Shown here one piece after another: positions 1 through 11,671 of a stretch of DNA of 64,000 bases. The DNA comes from Bisporella sp. PMI_857 (Eukaryota; Ascomycota; Leotiomycetes; Helotiales; Helotiaceae): NCBI GenBank assembly GCA_021307315.1, contig JAJSPD010000016.1, forward strand, positions 62,001-126,000. Direction: 5' to 3'. Within the stretch, counting starts at the first letter, position 1. Each line of letters opens with the position of its first letter. The notes under the pieces were generated by a model, which worked only from the letters and a program-made list of their open reading frames with translations, made no database searches and was not told the origin of the DNA. The position numbers and the translations under genes were made by a program.

Positions 1-1250
1 TGCACGACTCATGCAACTAACCTCTTCAAGACAGATAAGAGCTTAAAGGCTTTAAAGGAAACTGGGCTTGTCGGCCCTGCAATAATGCATGATGCTGACT
101 ACATATAGATGACTGACCTTCAGGTTATTAAGCATAGCTGCATTTCCATCTGCTCATCATATCGGCACAGTTAATGGTGTCATAGCGCTCCTGCTAATTT
201 TTTTGTGCAGGGATTCTCTTATGTTGTCTATTGCTGGTAGGGTTCCAAGAATTTTGCATGTTTATCGAGCCTCATGACTACTTGTCTCAGCCGCTAAAAA
301 TTCTGCTATTTATCAGAAGATAGCTAGTATTCCAAAGATCATAAATAGAGAAAGATTAATTGACAACGCTGCGATGTAGATCTTAAAAGAAGCTTGGATC
401 TTGCGTAGCGTGCCAAATATTGTAGTCATCAGGATCTTGAAAATATGAGCTTGCTGTTGTGACAAGATCTTTTGGTCGACATGCAGCTACTGGCGGGTTT
501 ATAGTTCCTTTAGAGTCAAGCCTGAACTAGAACACAACTTTGTTGTTCGCTTAACTTTTTCTATTAGAAAAATTGGGGTGTCACCCTGCTGCCCAACAAG
601 TTCCAGTTTTAGTGTCAACTTATGACAATGGAAACATGAAGCTCTCTTCTTGTTTCCCACTGTCAAACATTGAGTGAACACCTTTGGTCTTCTCTAACAT
701 TACCGTCAGATGCTAAAATTTGGAATTCCGATTTCTCTTCATTGCCTGCCCTCTACGGGAAGCTACCATCCAAAAATGCGGTACTGAAATATAAAGAGGA
801 GTGTGCATGAGTTTTCTAGAATATGGAACTGCAAGATCTGATGAATATTTCAGAATAAAACAACGAACTAATAAAGAAAGGAAAATACGGTACATATCGG
901 TTGACTTCGATCCGCAGACAAACCATTGACCATTGTGGTGGGCAAGGACGACAAGAGGGTAAGGCACATTGAGAAATACAATAAAAACTGCGTAACCATT
1001 GAACTTAAACACCTAAATAGACGTTTATTGCAATATTCATATCAAGTTGATCTTGTGAAAACCGCAATGCCGCTGTAACTGTCATCTAGAATCATAACCC
1101 GCTATTCCTAATCAAGTAATCAGTCAACAATTGAATTAAATTTGCCCATAAGTTGATAGAGATACGAACGATAACGTTCGTATCATATCGTAGTCTTTTG
1201 TTGCAAGAGTTTCGTTGTTCGTCCATGCACCACAGATCATCACATCATCC
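1..1250. other. intergenic, left edge
   Basis: No reading frame here shows a recognisable domain or a convincing splice pattern. The open frames are short, on mixed strands and of low-complexity composition. The sequence is rather AT-rich. I see no tRNA, rRNA or transposase signature. Confidence 0.5.
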
Positions 1251-1610
1251 ATGTTCAATAACGCGATGCCAAAAATGAATGTAAACGATCTCTCTGTCGC
1301 TACAAGCGGGTCTCGACGACTAATCGACCAAGAAAATGACGCGGTTGAAACTGCTGAGAAGGCTGAGAGCATGCCCAGCACCGCAGATCTCGACGAACAC
1401 ACCATCACACTTGCTCGTCAATCCATCGCACTCTCAAAAGTACTTGAACAACCAGAAACAATGGGCTGTGGTCTCTCTAAGAACGGAGACGCTAGCTCCA
1501 ACTGGAGCTCTGACACCTCAGTCAACGAGGTAGAACTCTTTGCGACTAGGGTCCGAAGTGCACGCAAGGTCAGAGACATCCTGAGGAGTCATAGATCTGC
1601 AGAAGACTGA
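1251..1610 (+). CDS. hypothetical 119-aa reading frame
   Basis: An ATG-started frame of about 119 codons with a hydrophilic, acidic and Ser/Thr-rich product; no domain is recognised. The frame could begin further upstream at non-ATG codons, but the ATG at 1251 is the first standard start. Just before the stop, the alternative frame (about 1591-1710) stays open and is rich in Lys, Asp and Gly, which suggests either an unrecognised intron or a frameshift linking this frame to the zinc-cluster-like exon near 2037. It may be a real small gene, or the first exon of a degraded longer one. Function unknown. Confidence 0.3.
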   Translation: MFNNAMPKMNVNDLSVATSGSRRLIDQENDAVETAEKAESMPSTADLDEHTITLARQSIALSKVLEQPETMGCGLSKNGDASSNWSSDTSVNEVELFATRVRSARKVRDILRSHRSAED

Positions 1611-1782
1611 CAAGGGGGCAAAGGAGAAAGACGGTGACCAGAGCGGCAGCAAAGTTTGCCATGCCCCCAGAACGATACATCAACATATACTGACAATGAG
1701 ACGAAGCATAATGAGGAGGTGCTAGGCGGTCAAAAGGTTAGCATCATCTAGACAAGGTATAGATCTTCTTAGAGAACTGACA

Positions 1783-2123
1783 TTACAATAAGGGCCTTAC
1801 CCCATTCGGTGATACCGCTGCTGCTGCTGCCAGAGAGAACGCCCGCCGGAGACGGGGTGCAGCCCTCATTGAAGGTCGTTTCGCCATCCGTGGGGATGAG
1901 CAGGTCGGTCGTCCTATCCTCCCGGACAGCGGCCATCCCAACCCTCTCGTAAGCTTCCAAAAGAAATATTTCAATATCTAGAGATGTACTGATTAACTGG
2001 AAGGGTTCTTTTCGCGTGGTTCACAACGAACTAAAGTGTAGTGCTTGCACTGCCGCCAAAGTCCCCTGCATAGGAGGACGTCCCTGTGAGCGGTGCATTC
2101 GAAATATGCTCATCTCCTGCTGA
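1783..2123 (+). pseudogene. possible exon pair ending in a Zn2Cys6-like cluster
   Basis: At 2037-2120 the plus strand encodes six cysteines spaced CxxC, then x6-C, x5-C, xx-C and x7-C (CSACTAAKVPC then GGRPCERC and a final C), followed at once by a TGA at 2121. This is the Zn2Cys6 binuclear cluster layout of fungal regulators. The basic residues usually found between the second and third Cys are mostly lost. A GC-rich upstream frame (about 1785-1950) ends at a GTAAGC donor, and an acceptor (AG at 2002-2003) would join it in frame. No convincing start or DNA-recognition context is seen, and no regulatory domain follows, so I call it a remnant, or a small protein with a C-terminal cluster. Confidence 0.35.
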
Positions 2124-5100
2124 GCCGCCTGAAGGGCACATATCGTGTTGATAGATGAAAGGGTGGTAGGTGGACTTTAGCTTGGGAATGTTGCCCGATG
2201 TGTGTGAGCTTTGAATCTCTTTAAGTACCAGCTTGTGGCCGTATCCACCATGATATCAGAATTCTTTCGGAATGTGGGTCCAGGCGTTATGCCTGTGAAG
2301 TGAATCCCATGTTTCACTCCGTAAACTGGGAAAGAGAATATAGATCCTTTTCAATACCATAACAGCTTAGGAAGAAAATCCAAATCAAACATATCCAACA
2401 GGATTACTTTCGGATTTCGGAAGACTTGTCAGTTTCTCAAAGCTCCAACACAAGGAACACCAGGATCTTCAGCCATATTACAATATATATGGGCTATAGA
2501 ACATTCACACATATGTATAGTAGATTGAGTAAATACCTGCCTCCAAAATTGGTCATGTATGGGTGTATCTCGATGAATTAAAATGTCTGCTAAATCGGCA
2601 AGGATAACAAGCCACTAAATGCAGTGTGCTCACCTGTTACTGCCTCGTAAGAGACGATGTTCTAGAATGTCATGTTCGTTCCATGACATCGTTTTCAATT
2701 ATTGATGGCTGCTATTGACATATGTCTAGAAAGAGTAGTGTTGCTTAACTAGACTTGGGCATATAGAATAATCCCGATGTATTGGCCACGGTGCAATAAG
2801 TTTCATACTCACCTAAGCGCGAAGCAGTCATATCATCAAGCGTCTTATCATAGCTATACGAGCATTGCCATAAGGCTGTTAATCTCCTGTGGGGTAGTTG
2901 AAACAGTCATACTCATCCTACGATGCGTTTCCTAGGATAAGCGAGGTGTGGCAATGCTGCATGGCAGCGACGGCTAGATTCCCACAGCAGATGTAATGGC
3001 CACTTGTTGTTCTTCCATCCACCCGATTTGGTATATATTTTATCCGAGCTAGCCTATGAGAGGCCACAACAACTAATTTCAAAAGTGTGGTGTAGAATAC
3101 ATCACTTTAGAGTTTGCTTGTCGCGTGGGACGCTCAATGATAGGGCTGGTGTAACAGTGAGTTCGGAATTGCTTACCGAGTAACCGAGGATTTGCGGCAA
3201 GGAGAACCTTGGTATCAAATCTATTTAAGTGATTGTCGAGATTAGTGTTTCGCGACCGTGATTGATAATTGCTACCTGTCGACCTGAAAGGGAGGAGCCG
3301 AAGCCTTTGTATGGACCAGATTGACAGTACCATGTGCGTGCGTCCTGCGAAGCTGGCGTGGCAGCCATGTGCTCACCAGTCCGGGGAATCTTCCGAGCAG
3401 GAGCACAGTAATTAGAGGCTGAGCATATAACGAAGAATGCATGGGCTCAGCAATGTTTCGGATCCTTGAAGTAAATCTGCCAGGTCCCGCAAACACTATC
3501 ACATTTAGAGATACGACATCATTATGAGGACTGTATAAGTGGCTTGTCAAACTGCAACATATAATGTTTAACCATGGCTTATATGTCAGCAACATAAGAC
3601 AAATGGAAGTTCTGGAACACTGCCTCAATGAATAACGTCTATTCGTCAAGCGGGCTCTCTAGACACGAGGGACTGTTCCTGAATTGATGCCATGCCTGAG
3701 TTCGCGAACAAGAGTATTGCATTAAATACGTGAGTCGAATATTAAATGTCTCATGGTCTGCTAGTGAAGCTGGCACTCATAACCTGGCGCAAGGGAGTTT
3801 ATATTGCAAAGGGGTAGTGGCAGCTTATGCTATGGTGGTCCAAAAACTCGGAAGTTTGAGACAAGCGAGGAGAAGAAGCACAATTTGGCAAACACAATCT
3901 AGCCTCGAATGGATGGATAAAGACTCCGTGAGGCGGTCCGAACCAGCTTCGAATGGATGGATGGAGAAACATTGTAGATAAGGTTGAAGGTGGCTACTTT
4001 CGAAATCTGATCAAGAAAAAAGCAAAATGCAGGAACACAGATCGATAGCGATGACCATGCCATTTGCTGGAGAGAAGAGACGACGTGCATAGCCCCCAGT
4101 GTTGGAGCAAGAAATGCATATGCATCGATTCGCAAATAGAAGCGTACTGTGATTGTGCATCACTTCAAGGCCTAGGATCATCCATACCCCGCAGGCATTG
4201 TCTTATGGCCATCATTTTTGTCCTTTTCAACAGGTATGGGAGTTGACAGTGTAGCTGAAGCAGCTGGTTAAGAATCCCGTTATGTGGCTTGTGCTGATTT
4301 GGGCTCAAGAGCAACTAGGTCTGCTGGCCGGCCGTCTGCCGCATGCACGGCATATGGGTCATCTTGGTTGGTTACTCTTGATCATCATGTTGAAGGGAAT
4401 CCTGGTCTCCATCAGTCAATTCTGGCTAGCAGGAGGCTATCGTAGATGCAAAATGTCCTGTACGTGAGGTTGGTCAGAAGGACTAGTACTGAGATGGACT
4501 TTGACACATGCATGGCCAGTCGGGCCTTGGTGCATTAAAGCAGCTTTTCGCAATGGAGGGAAACGGAGTCGTTGAAGTAATGTACCTGGAAGACATGGAC
4601 CCCGCTGCATGGTACTTCTTCCTCATATTGAGGTTTATCGTCCTCTGTTCCTTTTTTTTTTTTTGGTATGTGTATGTCATCGGGAACATAAATAAAAGAA
4701 AAGGGAAAACGTCTTGCCCAAATACTCTAATAGACAAATCGCAAAGGGCCGTCGAGCTGAATAAGAACAACGGGTCATGGACTTTGAGGATCCGGCACAT
4801 CGGTCATTCTCTCCGCGAGATGATCTGTTGGGCACTGCGCTGAAAGCGTAAGGAAGGGTAAAAGTGGAGATATCTGACCGTCTGACCAATGGACGGTCTC
4901 ATTAGCCCCAACTCGGTCCATTGTCATTCCCTGGCCCCATCGTTATTTATCACAGAAAGGAATAGAGTACAGTTCATGCATGACTGTACAGGAACCGCCA
5001 TTTGCCTTGCTTCATACCCTGGGAAAAAGTCCATTTAATTTTACTTTACCATACTATTACTGGTACTGGTCGTGTTGACTTAGCCCTTAGCTCACCCAGC

Positions 5101-6316
5101 ATAATCGTATTTCAGTATAAAGGACATACTGTATTGGCTTGGACTTTCCTTTATTAATATCAAGTACGGGTACAGGAAAGTGCCTTACGAAGCACATCTA
5201 ATCAAATTGCATGGGTTCTAAATTTGAACTCCATTTCAAGATTTGCATCTTCCCTCAGCTTCCCCTTCCTACAGTAGAGGCTCTAGAGAGAGGGAGGATG
5301 AGAGGGGGTCATTCGAGATCATACGCTCGCCATGGCCGCCACCCTTCGCTAGAACTGGACTTTCCCACCAAGCTGCGCACGCCCAGTACAGTACTAGCCA
5401 CACTGCTGAACATTTGTACAAGGTTCTGATGAGTCCACTCTTCACACCTTCGAGAAGGTGGCACCATACCATGTCCGATGTGGTGGCTTTCACGGAAAGA
5501 AGATTCTCCAGCAACTGGCGTCGCCCCCCCGTATCAAATCCCCCAAGAACAGGCCAAGACACGCACATATCCTTGGAATTTTAAAAAAGTGTCTGTTCGC
5601 AGAATTTCACGTGAGGTTCCCTTGCTCCGTCTGGGGTAGGTGACCTGCGTGTGCCAATGCGGCCCTCCGTCTGTCTCTCCTCCCTTTTAAAATGTTGGCC
5701 GTGGACTGTTAGTGGTGCATCATATATTAATGGTGCTACTCCGAAGTCTGGTAACAAATAGGGTCATTGATACTGCTCTCAAACGAGGGGTGTTGGAAGC
5801 AATCATAGGCCATCCGGCATGCTCGATGTTGCCAGTGGGTGCAGGGATGGCCCAAAGTGTGTCCACTCTCAGCGCTGGGAACCTCTATCGACTAGGACCC
5901 ATAGGGCTTCCCATGCTTCCCATTTAGCCTATTAAACACCCATGCGCGCTATGTTGACACGGGTCTAGATTAATCATATAGCATAGTGACCATGCCACCA
6001 CCGCACTGCCTTTTGTGACAAAACCGTACGTATTCCTCCTCCTGGGCTCCATCACTTTTATCATGGGCAGCGCAGACCGGAGACGCTGTTAAGCGGCACA
6101 TGGCCCTTTGCATCTTCTTTATGCTGTCAGAACCCAAAAGGCATGAGCGTGGGACTTGATTTTCTACACAGACAGCCCGATACATCACACATATAGCGAC
6201 AGCTCTTTGTCCAACTTGCAACTTTTGCTGGTCCGCGAATTTGAACCGCGGTATCGGCTCTGATGTGGCAACCCGTTGCTCGATACCGAGAATAATAAGA
6301 AATCCAAAAATTAACA
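2124..6316. other. gene-poor region
   Basis: About 4.2 kb without a gene I can support. Open frames up to about 125 codons occur on both strands but have odd composition and no motifs. Small features: an 8-bp inverted repeat with 7-nt loop at 2667-2689, a repeated motif around CGAATGGATGGA near 3905 and 3955, and a T-tract at about 4652-4663. No transposase, integrase or reverse transcriptase frame is recognisable. Confidence 0.5.
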
Positions 6317-8093
6317 ATGGCTTTGAAACTTCCTTATCCAAACGTTTATAAATTCTTCAATCAGTTCGCGGCTCCCGACCAAGCTTCCCCAGAGCATTCT
6401 TCTAGAAGTCAAGGTCTGCGGAAGAGTGGGCCACGGTCCAAGACTGGCTGCTCGACATGCAAGTACGTCTCTCGACCCACGAGTCAGCATATAACTCGTC
6501 TCTATTTTCAATCAGCATGTACGACTTTTCTGTCAAAGGTCCATCAAACTGACTGTATGCAGACAGCGTCGCGTGAAGTGCGATGAGACAAAGCCAGGAT
6601 GTATTAGGTGCCAAAACCTTGGACGGGAGTGTGGTGGATATGCTCCAGAAATGGCAGAAGACTCCTCCAAAAATCTTGCTCCTGTCACTATCCACCCACG
6701 GCCATTAACAGCAGTGGCATATTCGCCGAGCGTTTCCATTCCTGGAGATAACGAAGAGCGCCGGTATTTCCAAAGATTTTGCGATAAAACGTCAAAAGAA
6801 TTGTGCGGGGCATTTGATCCTGGATTCTGGACGGAAAAGGTTCCACAGCTATGCCACCACGATCCTCCCATTAGGTTCGCAGTGATCGCTTTGGGAGCCC
6901 TTGCTAAGTCATTAGAGGTCACATCCTTTCCGACCAAATTATCACTTTCCGGCTTTCCACAACCTGACCAACATCGCCTAGACGAACATCATCAACATGC
7001 ACTGAGACACTATAGTAGAGCCGTTGCATCCTTGAGAACTATTCTTAATGACGGACGACGCCACTTGCGAACCTCCTTAACATCCTGCGTTCTATTCATG
7101 TGTTTTGAAGCATTTCAAGGAAATTATGATGGATCTTTGACACATTTAAGGGGTGGTACGAGGTTGCTCACAGATTGGAGGCTTGCTCGGAGAGGGCTAG
7201 CTGCCCGTCTGTCACAGGATTCTAGATCAGAGATTCAAGATGGCTTGGTGGATGATTTGGGAAGGATGTTCGCACGACTCGATTCTCAAGCACTCTATGT
7301 ACAACCGCCATTCCCTACTCCGGAATTGCCATGGGAAGATGTCGTGGTTCCGGATAATTTTGATAGCACCCAGGAAGCTCGCGAGCAATGGGACTTTCTC
7401 TTTTGCGGTATAGCACAATTATATCGACAATCTGTAATTCATTCTCAGCAGAGTCCAGAGGAGCTTCTCACCCCAGTCTGGCTTCAGAAACACGAGCATT
7501 ATACGGCACAATTACTTCAATGGCGAACGTCATTTCAAGGAATATTCATTGAGGAACTCAGCTCTGGAGCTATCAGGGCTGACATGTCGACAGTTCTTAG
7601 CATCTACTACAACCTAGCTACTATTCTTCTAGCTTCAAGCGTCCAACATACGGAAATGCTCTTTGACCAATATAATCATCTATTCGCTGAAATCCTGTCC
7701 AAGTGCAACCATCTTCTCTCCAATACGGATGATCCAACCAATACCTCTAGATTCACATTAGACATGGGCACCATCCTTCCTCTTGCTATAACTGCTACGA
7801 AATGTCGAGACCGGAGAATTCGCCGCCAATCTATCGCACTTTTGTGGTCTCATGCTCGACGGGAAGGCTTGTGCTTTGACACAATTACAGTAGCTCGACT
7901 TTGCGCATGGCTATCAAGCATTGAGGGTGAAGGGATTCAGGAGGACTCCGAGCCTATACCAGAACCGGCCCGACAAATGATCACGTACTTAAACCTCAGC
8001 TCCGATGAACGCTGGCTGGCGGTCCAGTTAACATCCTCGGTACTTAGTCCGAATGGCACACACGCTTATAGGGAAACGACTTTCTCCTGGTAG
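6317..8093 (+). CDS. Zn2Cys6 fungal-type transcription factor
   Basis: Two exons, 6317-6462 and 6563-8093, joined by a GTACGT...CAG intron of 100 nt, give a protein of about 558 aa. The intron interrupts the DNA-binding cluster: exon 1 ends in GCSTCK and exon 2 resumes with QRRVKCDE, restoring C-x2-C-x6-C-x6-C-x2-C-x6-C at about residues 45-72. This binuclear zinc cluster binds CGG-type sites in fungal regulators. The rest is helical, with a middle region of the kind found in C6 factors (motif RGGTRLL near residue 215). It has no adjacent biosynthetic enzymes, so its target cannot be inferred. The ATG at 6317 is the only upstream start that keeps the cluster in frame. Confidence 0.85.
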
Positions 8094-8812
8094 CGTTTCG
8101 ACTAATATGGTAAAAAAGGCAAAATAAAGAAGCGTTGATGTGGTCGAAATGAAGCACAAGAGATAATGCAACGACTCTTGGATCAATTCATATGAAGCAT
8201 TTTATAGCGTCAGGCGAAGGAATAAAGGTTGAAGAAATGTGCTAATACCAGCACGGCTTATCATGTTCAACACCTACGTGTGATGATCAGGCGTTGTCTC
8301 GTAGGAGAGACCGGTTGAATTCAAGGCTTATATCCCCAACAACAAGATCGGACAAATACATTTTACGTCCAGGCGTTATCATAGGCTGAGGGGATGGGAT
8401 ATACGGAGTAATGGAACCAACGTTGTAGGATTATAGGAGAAAGGATGGAATGTTTCTTTCGTAACACAAAGTCTGTTCGCTGAACACATTCCAATCAAAA
8501 GTTAATTTACCCACTACACTTATATTCTCCTGCAGAGGATACTAGCCATCAATTTGAGATGGCTTAACTAGAGTTTGACGCGTGATAAACACCTTCCCAG
8601 CCTATTCTCCATAAGAAGTTCCGTGCTATAATTCGATTCTCGCTCCAGTCAAAAGTTCTCAGGATGGAAATGCACATCAGAGCAGCTATTCAGTATATGA
8701 GATTTTACTTACAAATTTCGGCGGGAGTTGAAGCTTGTGGGTCTATCAGGACTCTCCGGGGAGGCATCAAAAGTTACCCCTCCTATCAGCCTAAGGCATG
8801 AATTATATTATG
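8094..8812. other. intergenic between TF and RPS2
   Basis: Spacer of about 0.7 kb. It probably holds the 3' end of the zinc-cluster factor and the distal promoter of RPS2. No coding frame is supported. Confidence 0.5.
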
Positions 8813-8820
8813 TCACGTGA
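8813..8820. promoter_or_regulatory. TCACGTGA palindrome upstream of RPS2
   Basis: A perfect 8-bp palindrome with a CACGTG core lies about 125 nt upstream of the RPS2 start codon. CACGTG is the Cbf1-type bHLH site, and Cbf1 is known to bind ribosomal-protein gene promoters in Candida albicans. Function here is inferred from position only. Confidence 0.45.
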
Positions 8821-8853
8821 TCTCGCTAACCAACTCACACAAGCTAGACTCAC

Positions 8854-8873
8854 CACCAAAATTAATTTTGGTG
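8854..8873. promoter_or_regulatory. perfect 20-bp palindrome 70 nt before RPS2 ATG
   Basis: Arms CACCAAAATT and AATTTTGGTG form an uninterrupted 20-bp dyad directly upstream of RPS2. It could bind a dimeric factor or, if inside the 5' leader, form an RNA hairpin. I do not recognise it as a known site. Confidence 0.5.
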
Positions 8874-8943
8874 CTAAGTGATTTACAAAAGTTCAACGTC
8901 GCAACGCCTTCTCGAATTGACCACTACAACCCAATTCGACAAC

Positions 8944-9860
8944 ATGGCTGATGCACCCAGAGGCGGAGCTGCTTCCCGCGGCGATCGTGGAGGATTTGGA
9001 TCTCGTGGAGGAGACCGTGGAGACAGAGGGCGTGGACGTGGAAGACGAGGACCCCGTCGCGGAGCAAACAAGTCAGAAGAAAAGGAATGGCAGCCAGTCA
9101 CCAAACTTGGTCGTCTCGTCAAGGAGGGAAAGATCAAGTCAATGGAGGAGATCTATCTGCATTCTCTGCCTATCAAGGAGTATCAAATTGTTGATTTCTT
9201 CTTGCCAAAGCTTAAGGATGAGGTGATGAAGGTAGGCGCATACTTGCACTTGTCCCGGATGTGCAACATAGACTGATATTTGTAATCTACAGATCAAGCC
9301 AGTTCAGAAGCAAACTCGCGCCGGTCAACGCACTCGTTTCAAGGCCATCGTTGTTATCGGCGATTCTGAGGGACACGTTGGTCTCGGTATCAAGACCTCC
9401 AAGGAAGTAGCGACTGCTATCCGTGCCGCTATCATTATCGCAAAGTTGAGCGTTCTGCCAATTCGAAGAGGATACTGGGGTACAAATTTGGGTCTTCCTC
9501 ACTCTCTCCCTACTAAGGAGAGTGGCAAGTGCGGTTCCGTCTCCGTCCGTGTAAGTATTGGCGCATCTTAAATGTCTAGCCTCTAGCTTATTTTTTTTGT
9601 AGCTTATCCCAGCTCCCCGTGGTACCGGTTTGGTCGCCTCGCCCGCTGTCAAGCGTCTTCTCCAGCTCGCTGGTGTCGATGATATCTACACCTCCTCTTC
9701 CGGATCTACTAAGACTCTGGAGAACACCCTCAAGGCCACTTTCGTTGCTGTTGGTAACACATACGGCTACTTGACCCCCAACTTATGGAAGGAGACCAAG
9801 CTCATCCGCAGTCCTTTGGAGGAGTTCGGAGATACTCTACGGGCTGGCAAGCGATACTAG
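8944..9860 (+). CDS. RPS2: 40S ribosomal protein S2 (uS5)
   Basis: Three exons, 8944-9231, 9293-9550 and 9603-9860, with phase-0 GT-AG introns of 61 and 52 nt, give 267 aa; yeast Rps2 has 254. The N-terminus carries an RG/RGG-rich tail (about residues 5-42), a typical arginine-methylation target in this family. The S5 N-terminal double-stranded RNA-binding fold includes [12 protein letters not shown] and the following basic segment; the C-terminal S5 domain starts around [12 protein letters not shown]. The product sits in the small subunit near the mRNA entrance and decoding site and affects accuracy. The ATG at 8944 was chosen over upstream in-frame codons because it gives the conserved MAD start. 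Confidence 0.97.
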
Positions 9861-10824
9861 TTTGGGAATTATTCGCGGTTTGCGTTTGGGGTTCACTGGG
9901 GAAATGACTTGCATTGAGAGGGAGCCAAAAGGGTAGCTATGCCAATAAAAGGTTTCCTCGATACATTCACTCCACTTGATACGTGTGCCTATAATCAATT
10001 ACCTCGAAATCTACTTCCTGAAAAGTGTATTCTGAATCTCAAAATCACAACACTTACGCATCAATATATAAGTTCAATCTCTCAACAGACAGCTTTGCGT
10101 ACCACCTCTTGAATTCCCTGATTTTTGCTACAACTTCATATCCTCTCTTATTGTCCATATTTTTTTGGTGGAACCCTTACTTCATCAACAAATATGGAAA
10201 GAACATGCCAATGTCCACCTCATCATACGTCCCCGATAAGGGAAGGGGGGACCTCCAAACAAGATCCAAAAGTCCACATATCCTCTCAGTGGAGGAAACA
10301 ACGACATTATCTATGGAGATATTATCAGAATGCTTCTTTCTCCTCTCTTCCTTCTCTTTCGTCCATCAACTTGCTCAACCTTTGGTATTTAGGTCCTCGG
10401 TCTCGCTGCACAACTACAATTCACACATTCGCTTCTCTCCTGTGTTCGTCGGTGCGGATCTCCTTCCTTCCCTTGTTCGACAGATTCAAGTTTGACAGCT
10501 TGAAGTCCTCAATTCCATGCCTGGCTCATCTTCTCCTCTGCTCTTGCTATAGGACGCATGCACCAACATTAATGCATAGGATCGACAGGCTAGACGTCTT
10601 GATACACCTTCTGCTCCACTCCACGGTCATTTAAATCCTGCCTGTATCTTGGAAGTTGCCTGTGCTGAAGTTCGTGATTGTCGGACTGCTCGCAGTACAC
10701 CGAAGTTTGTCTCCTCATAGACACACCCTTCCAATAAGTTTGGAAATCCACATCTTATGTCTACTCATCTGGTGCCTTCAGCTATACGGTACGCCACAAT
10801 ATAGGCCACTCCATGAGCCCATAG
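9861..10824 (+). other. spacer with unresolved upstream exons
   Basis: After the RPS2 3' end, several overlapping plus-strand frames run between 10025 and 10824. One starting at ATG 10208 (MPMSTSSYVPDK...) looks mildly protein-like and could be the first exon of the membrane-protein exon at 10825-11554, but I could not find a consistent splice chain. Confidence 0.3.
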
Positions 10825-11554
10825 ATCTGCTGACAGCGTCGCTACCTCTGGAGACTTGGAGGAGATCTGTCTACGAAACCTTTCATATCCAATCGCGGAA
10901 GAGGTCTATCGAGTCAACCTCCTCACAGGCAATCAGATGCGACTTTGGGAGTTGCTGGTTATTAGTCTGAGATCGCTATATGTGCTTTGGCTGTTCCTGT
11001 GGCATTGGTTCAAATTACGGGTATATATCAATGCAACCTTCCTTTGCCTCTCTGTGTTCTGCACTGGTCCTTTGGGTCTAATAGCAGGCCCAATAATTTT
11101 TTGTTGGTTGCTCTATCCGCTGACTCTCTCCTTTGTTGTCATTGACCACTATTTTACACTTTTCTTCAGACGAGAGTTTCTCCCTCGAACTCAGTTCTGG
11201 CATCGCCATAATCGACCACAGCTGCCACAATCGCCGAATATACTCAGTGACGCTGAGTTGGGCTTCGTCACCGGCTTTCTCGAGGATTTTGACCAGGGAG
11301 GTACGGATTTCCTTGATAACCTTGGTGGCCCGGACCCAGAGGCTGCCGTTTCTCTGGCCAGTCTAAGTCACGAAACTGCTGCGTATCGAAAATCTCTCCG
11401 CCAAGTAGGTCCTGACAGCGCCGCTGAGATTATTCTATCCCCTCTCTTTGACCCTTCCCCTCCACCCGAGCGAGACCATCCTGTTAGCCAATTTCCTCCT
11501 TGCGAGCTCTGCATTTTTCTCGATTATTTCAACCTCACCTACCAGTATTTATAG
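10825..11554 (+). CDS. predicted membrane protein, terminal exon (5' part unresolved)
   Basis: A long open frame preceded by a plausible acceptor (CCCATAG at 10818-10824) and ending at 11554, about 243 codons. It has a hydrophobic run of three probable membrane segments (WELLVISLRSLYVLWLFLW, then two more through IDHYF), followed by an acidic region and a proline-rich stretch near the C-terminus. No family is recognised. The first exon or exons are not resolved, and the frame on its own lacks a convincing start, although an internal ATG exists at 10856. Real coding status is moderately likely. Confidence 0.4.
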
Positions 11555-11671
11555 GATCAGAGCATGTAACAAAATAGTTACTCGACCATTAATTTGGGCA
11601 TATCAACCGTCTTAGACTATATTTCGGAATCCATCACTAGCCTAGTGACTTGATCATAATTTCGAGTAGCC

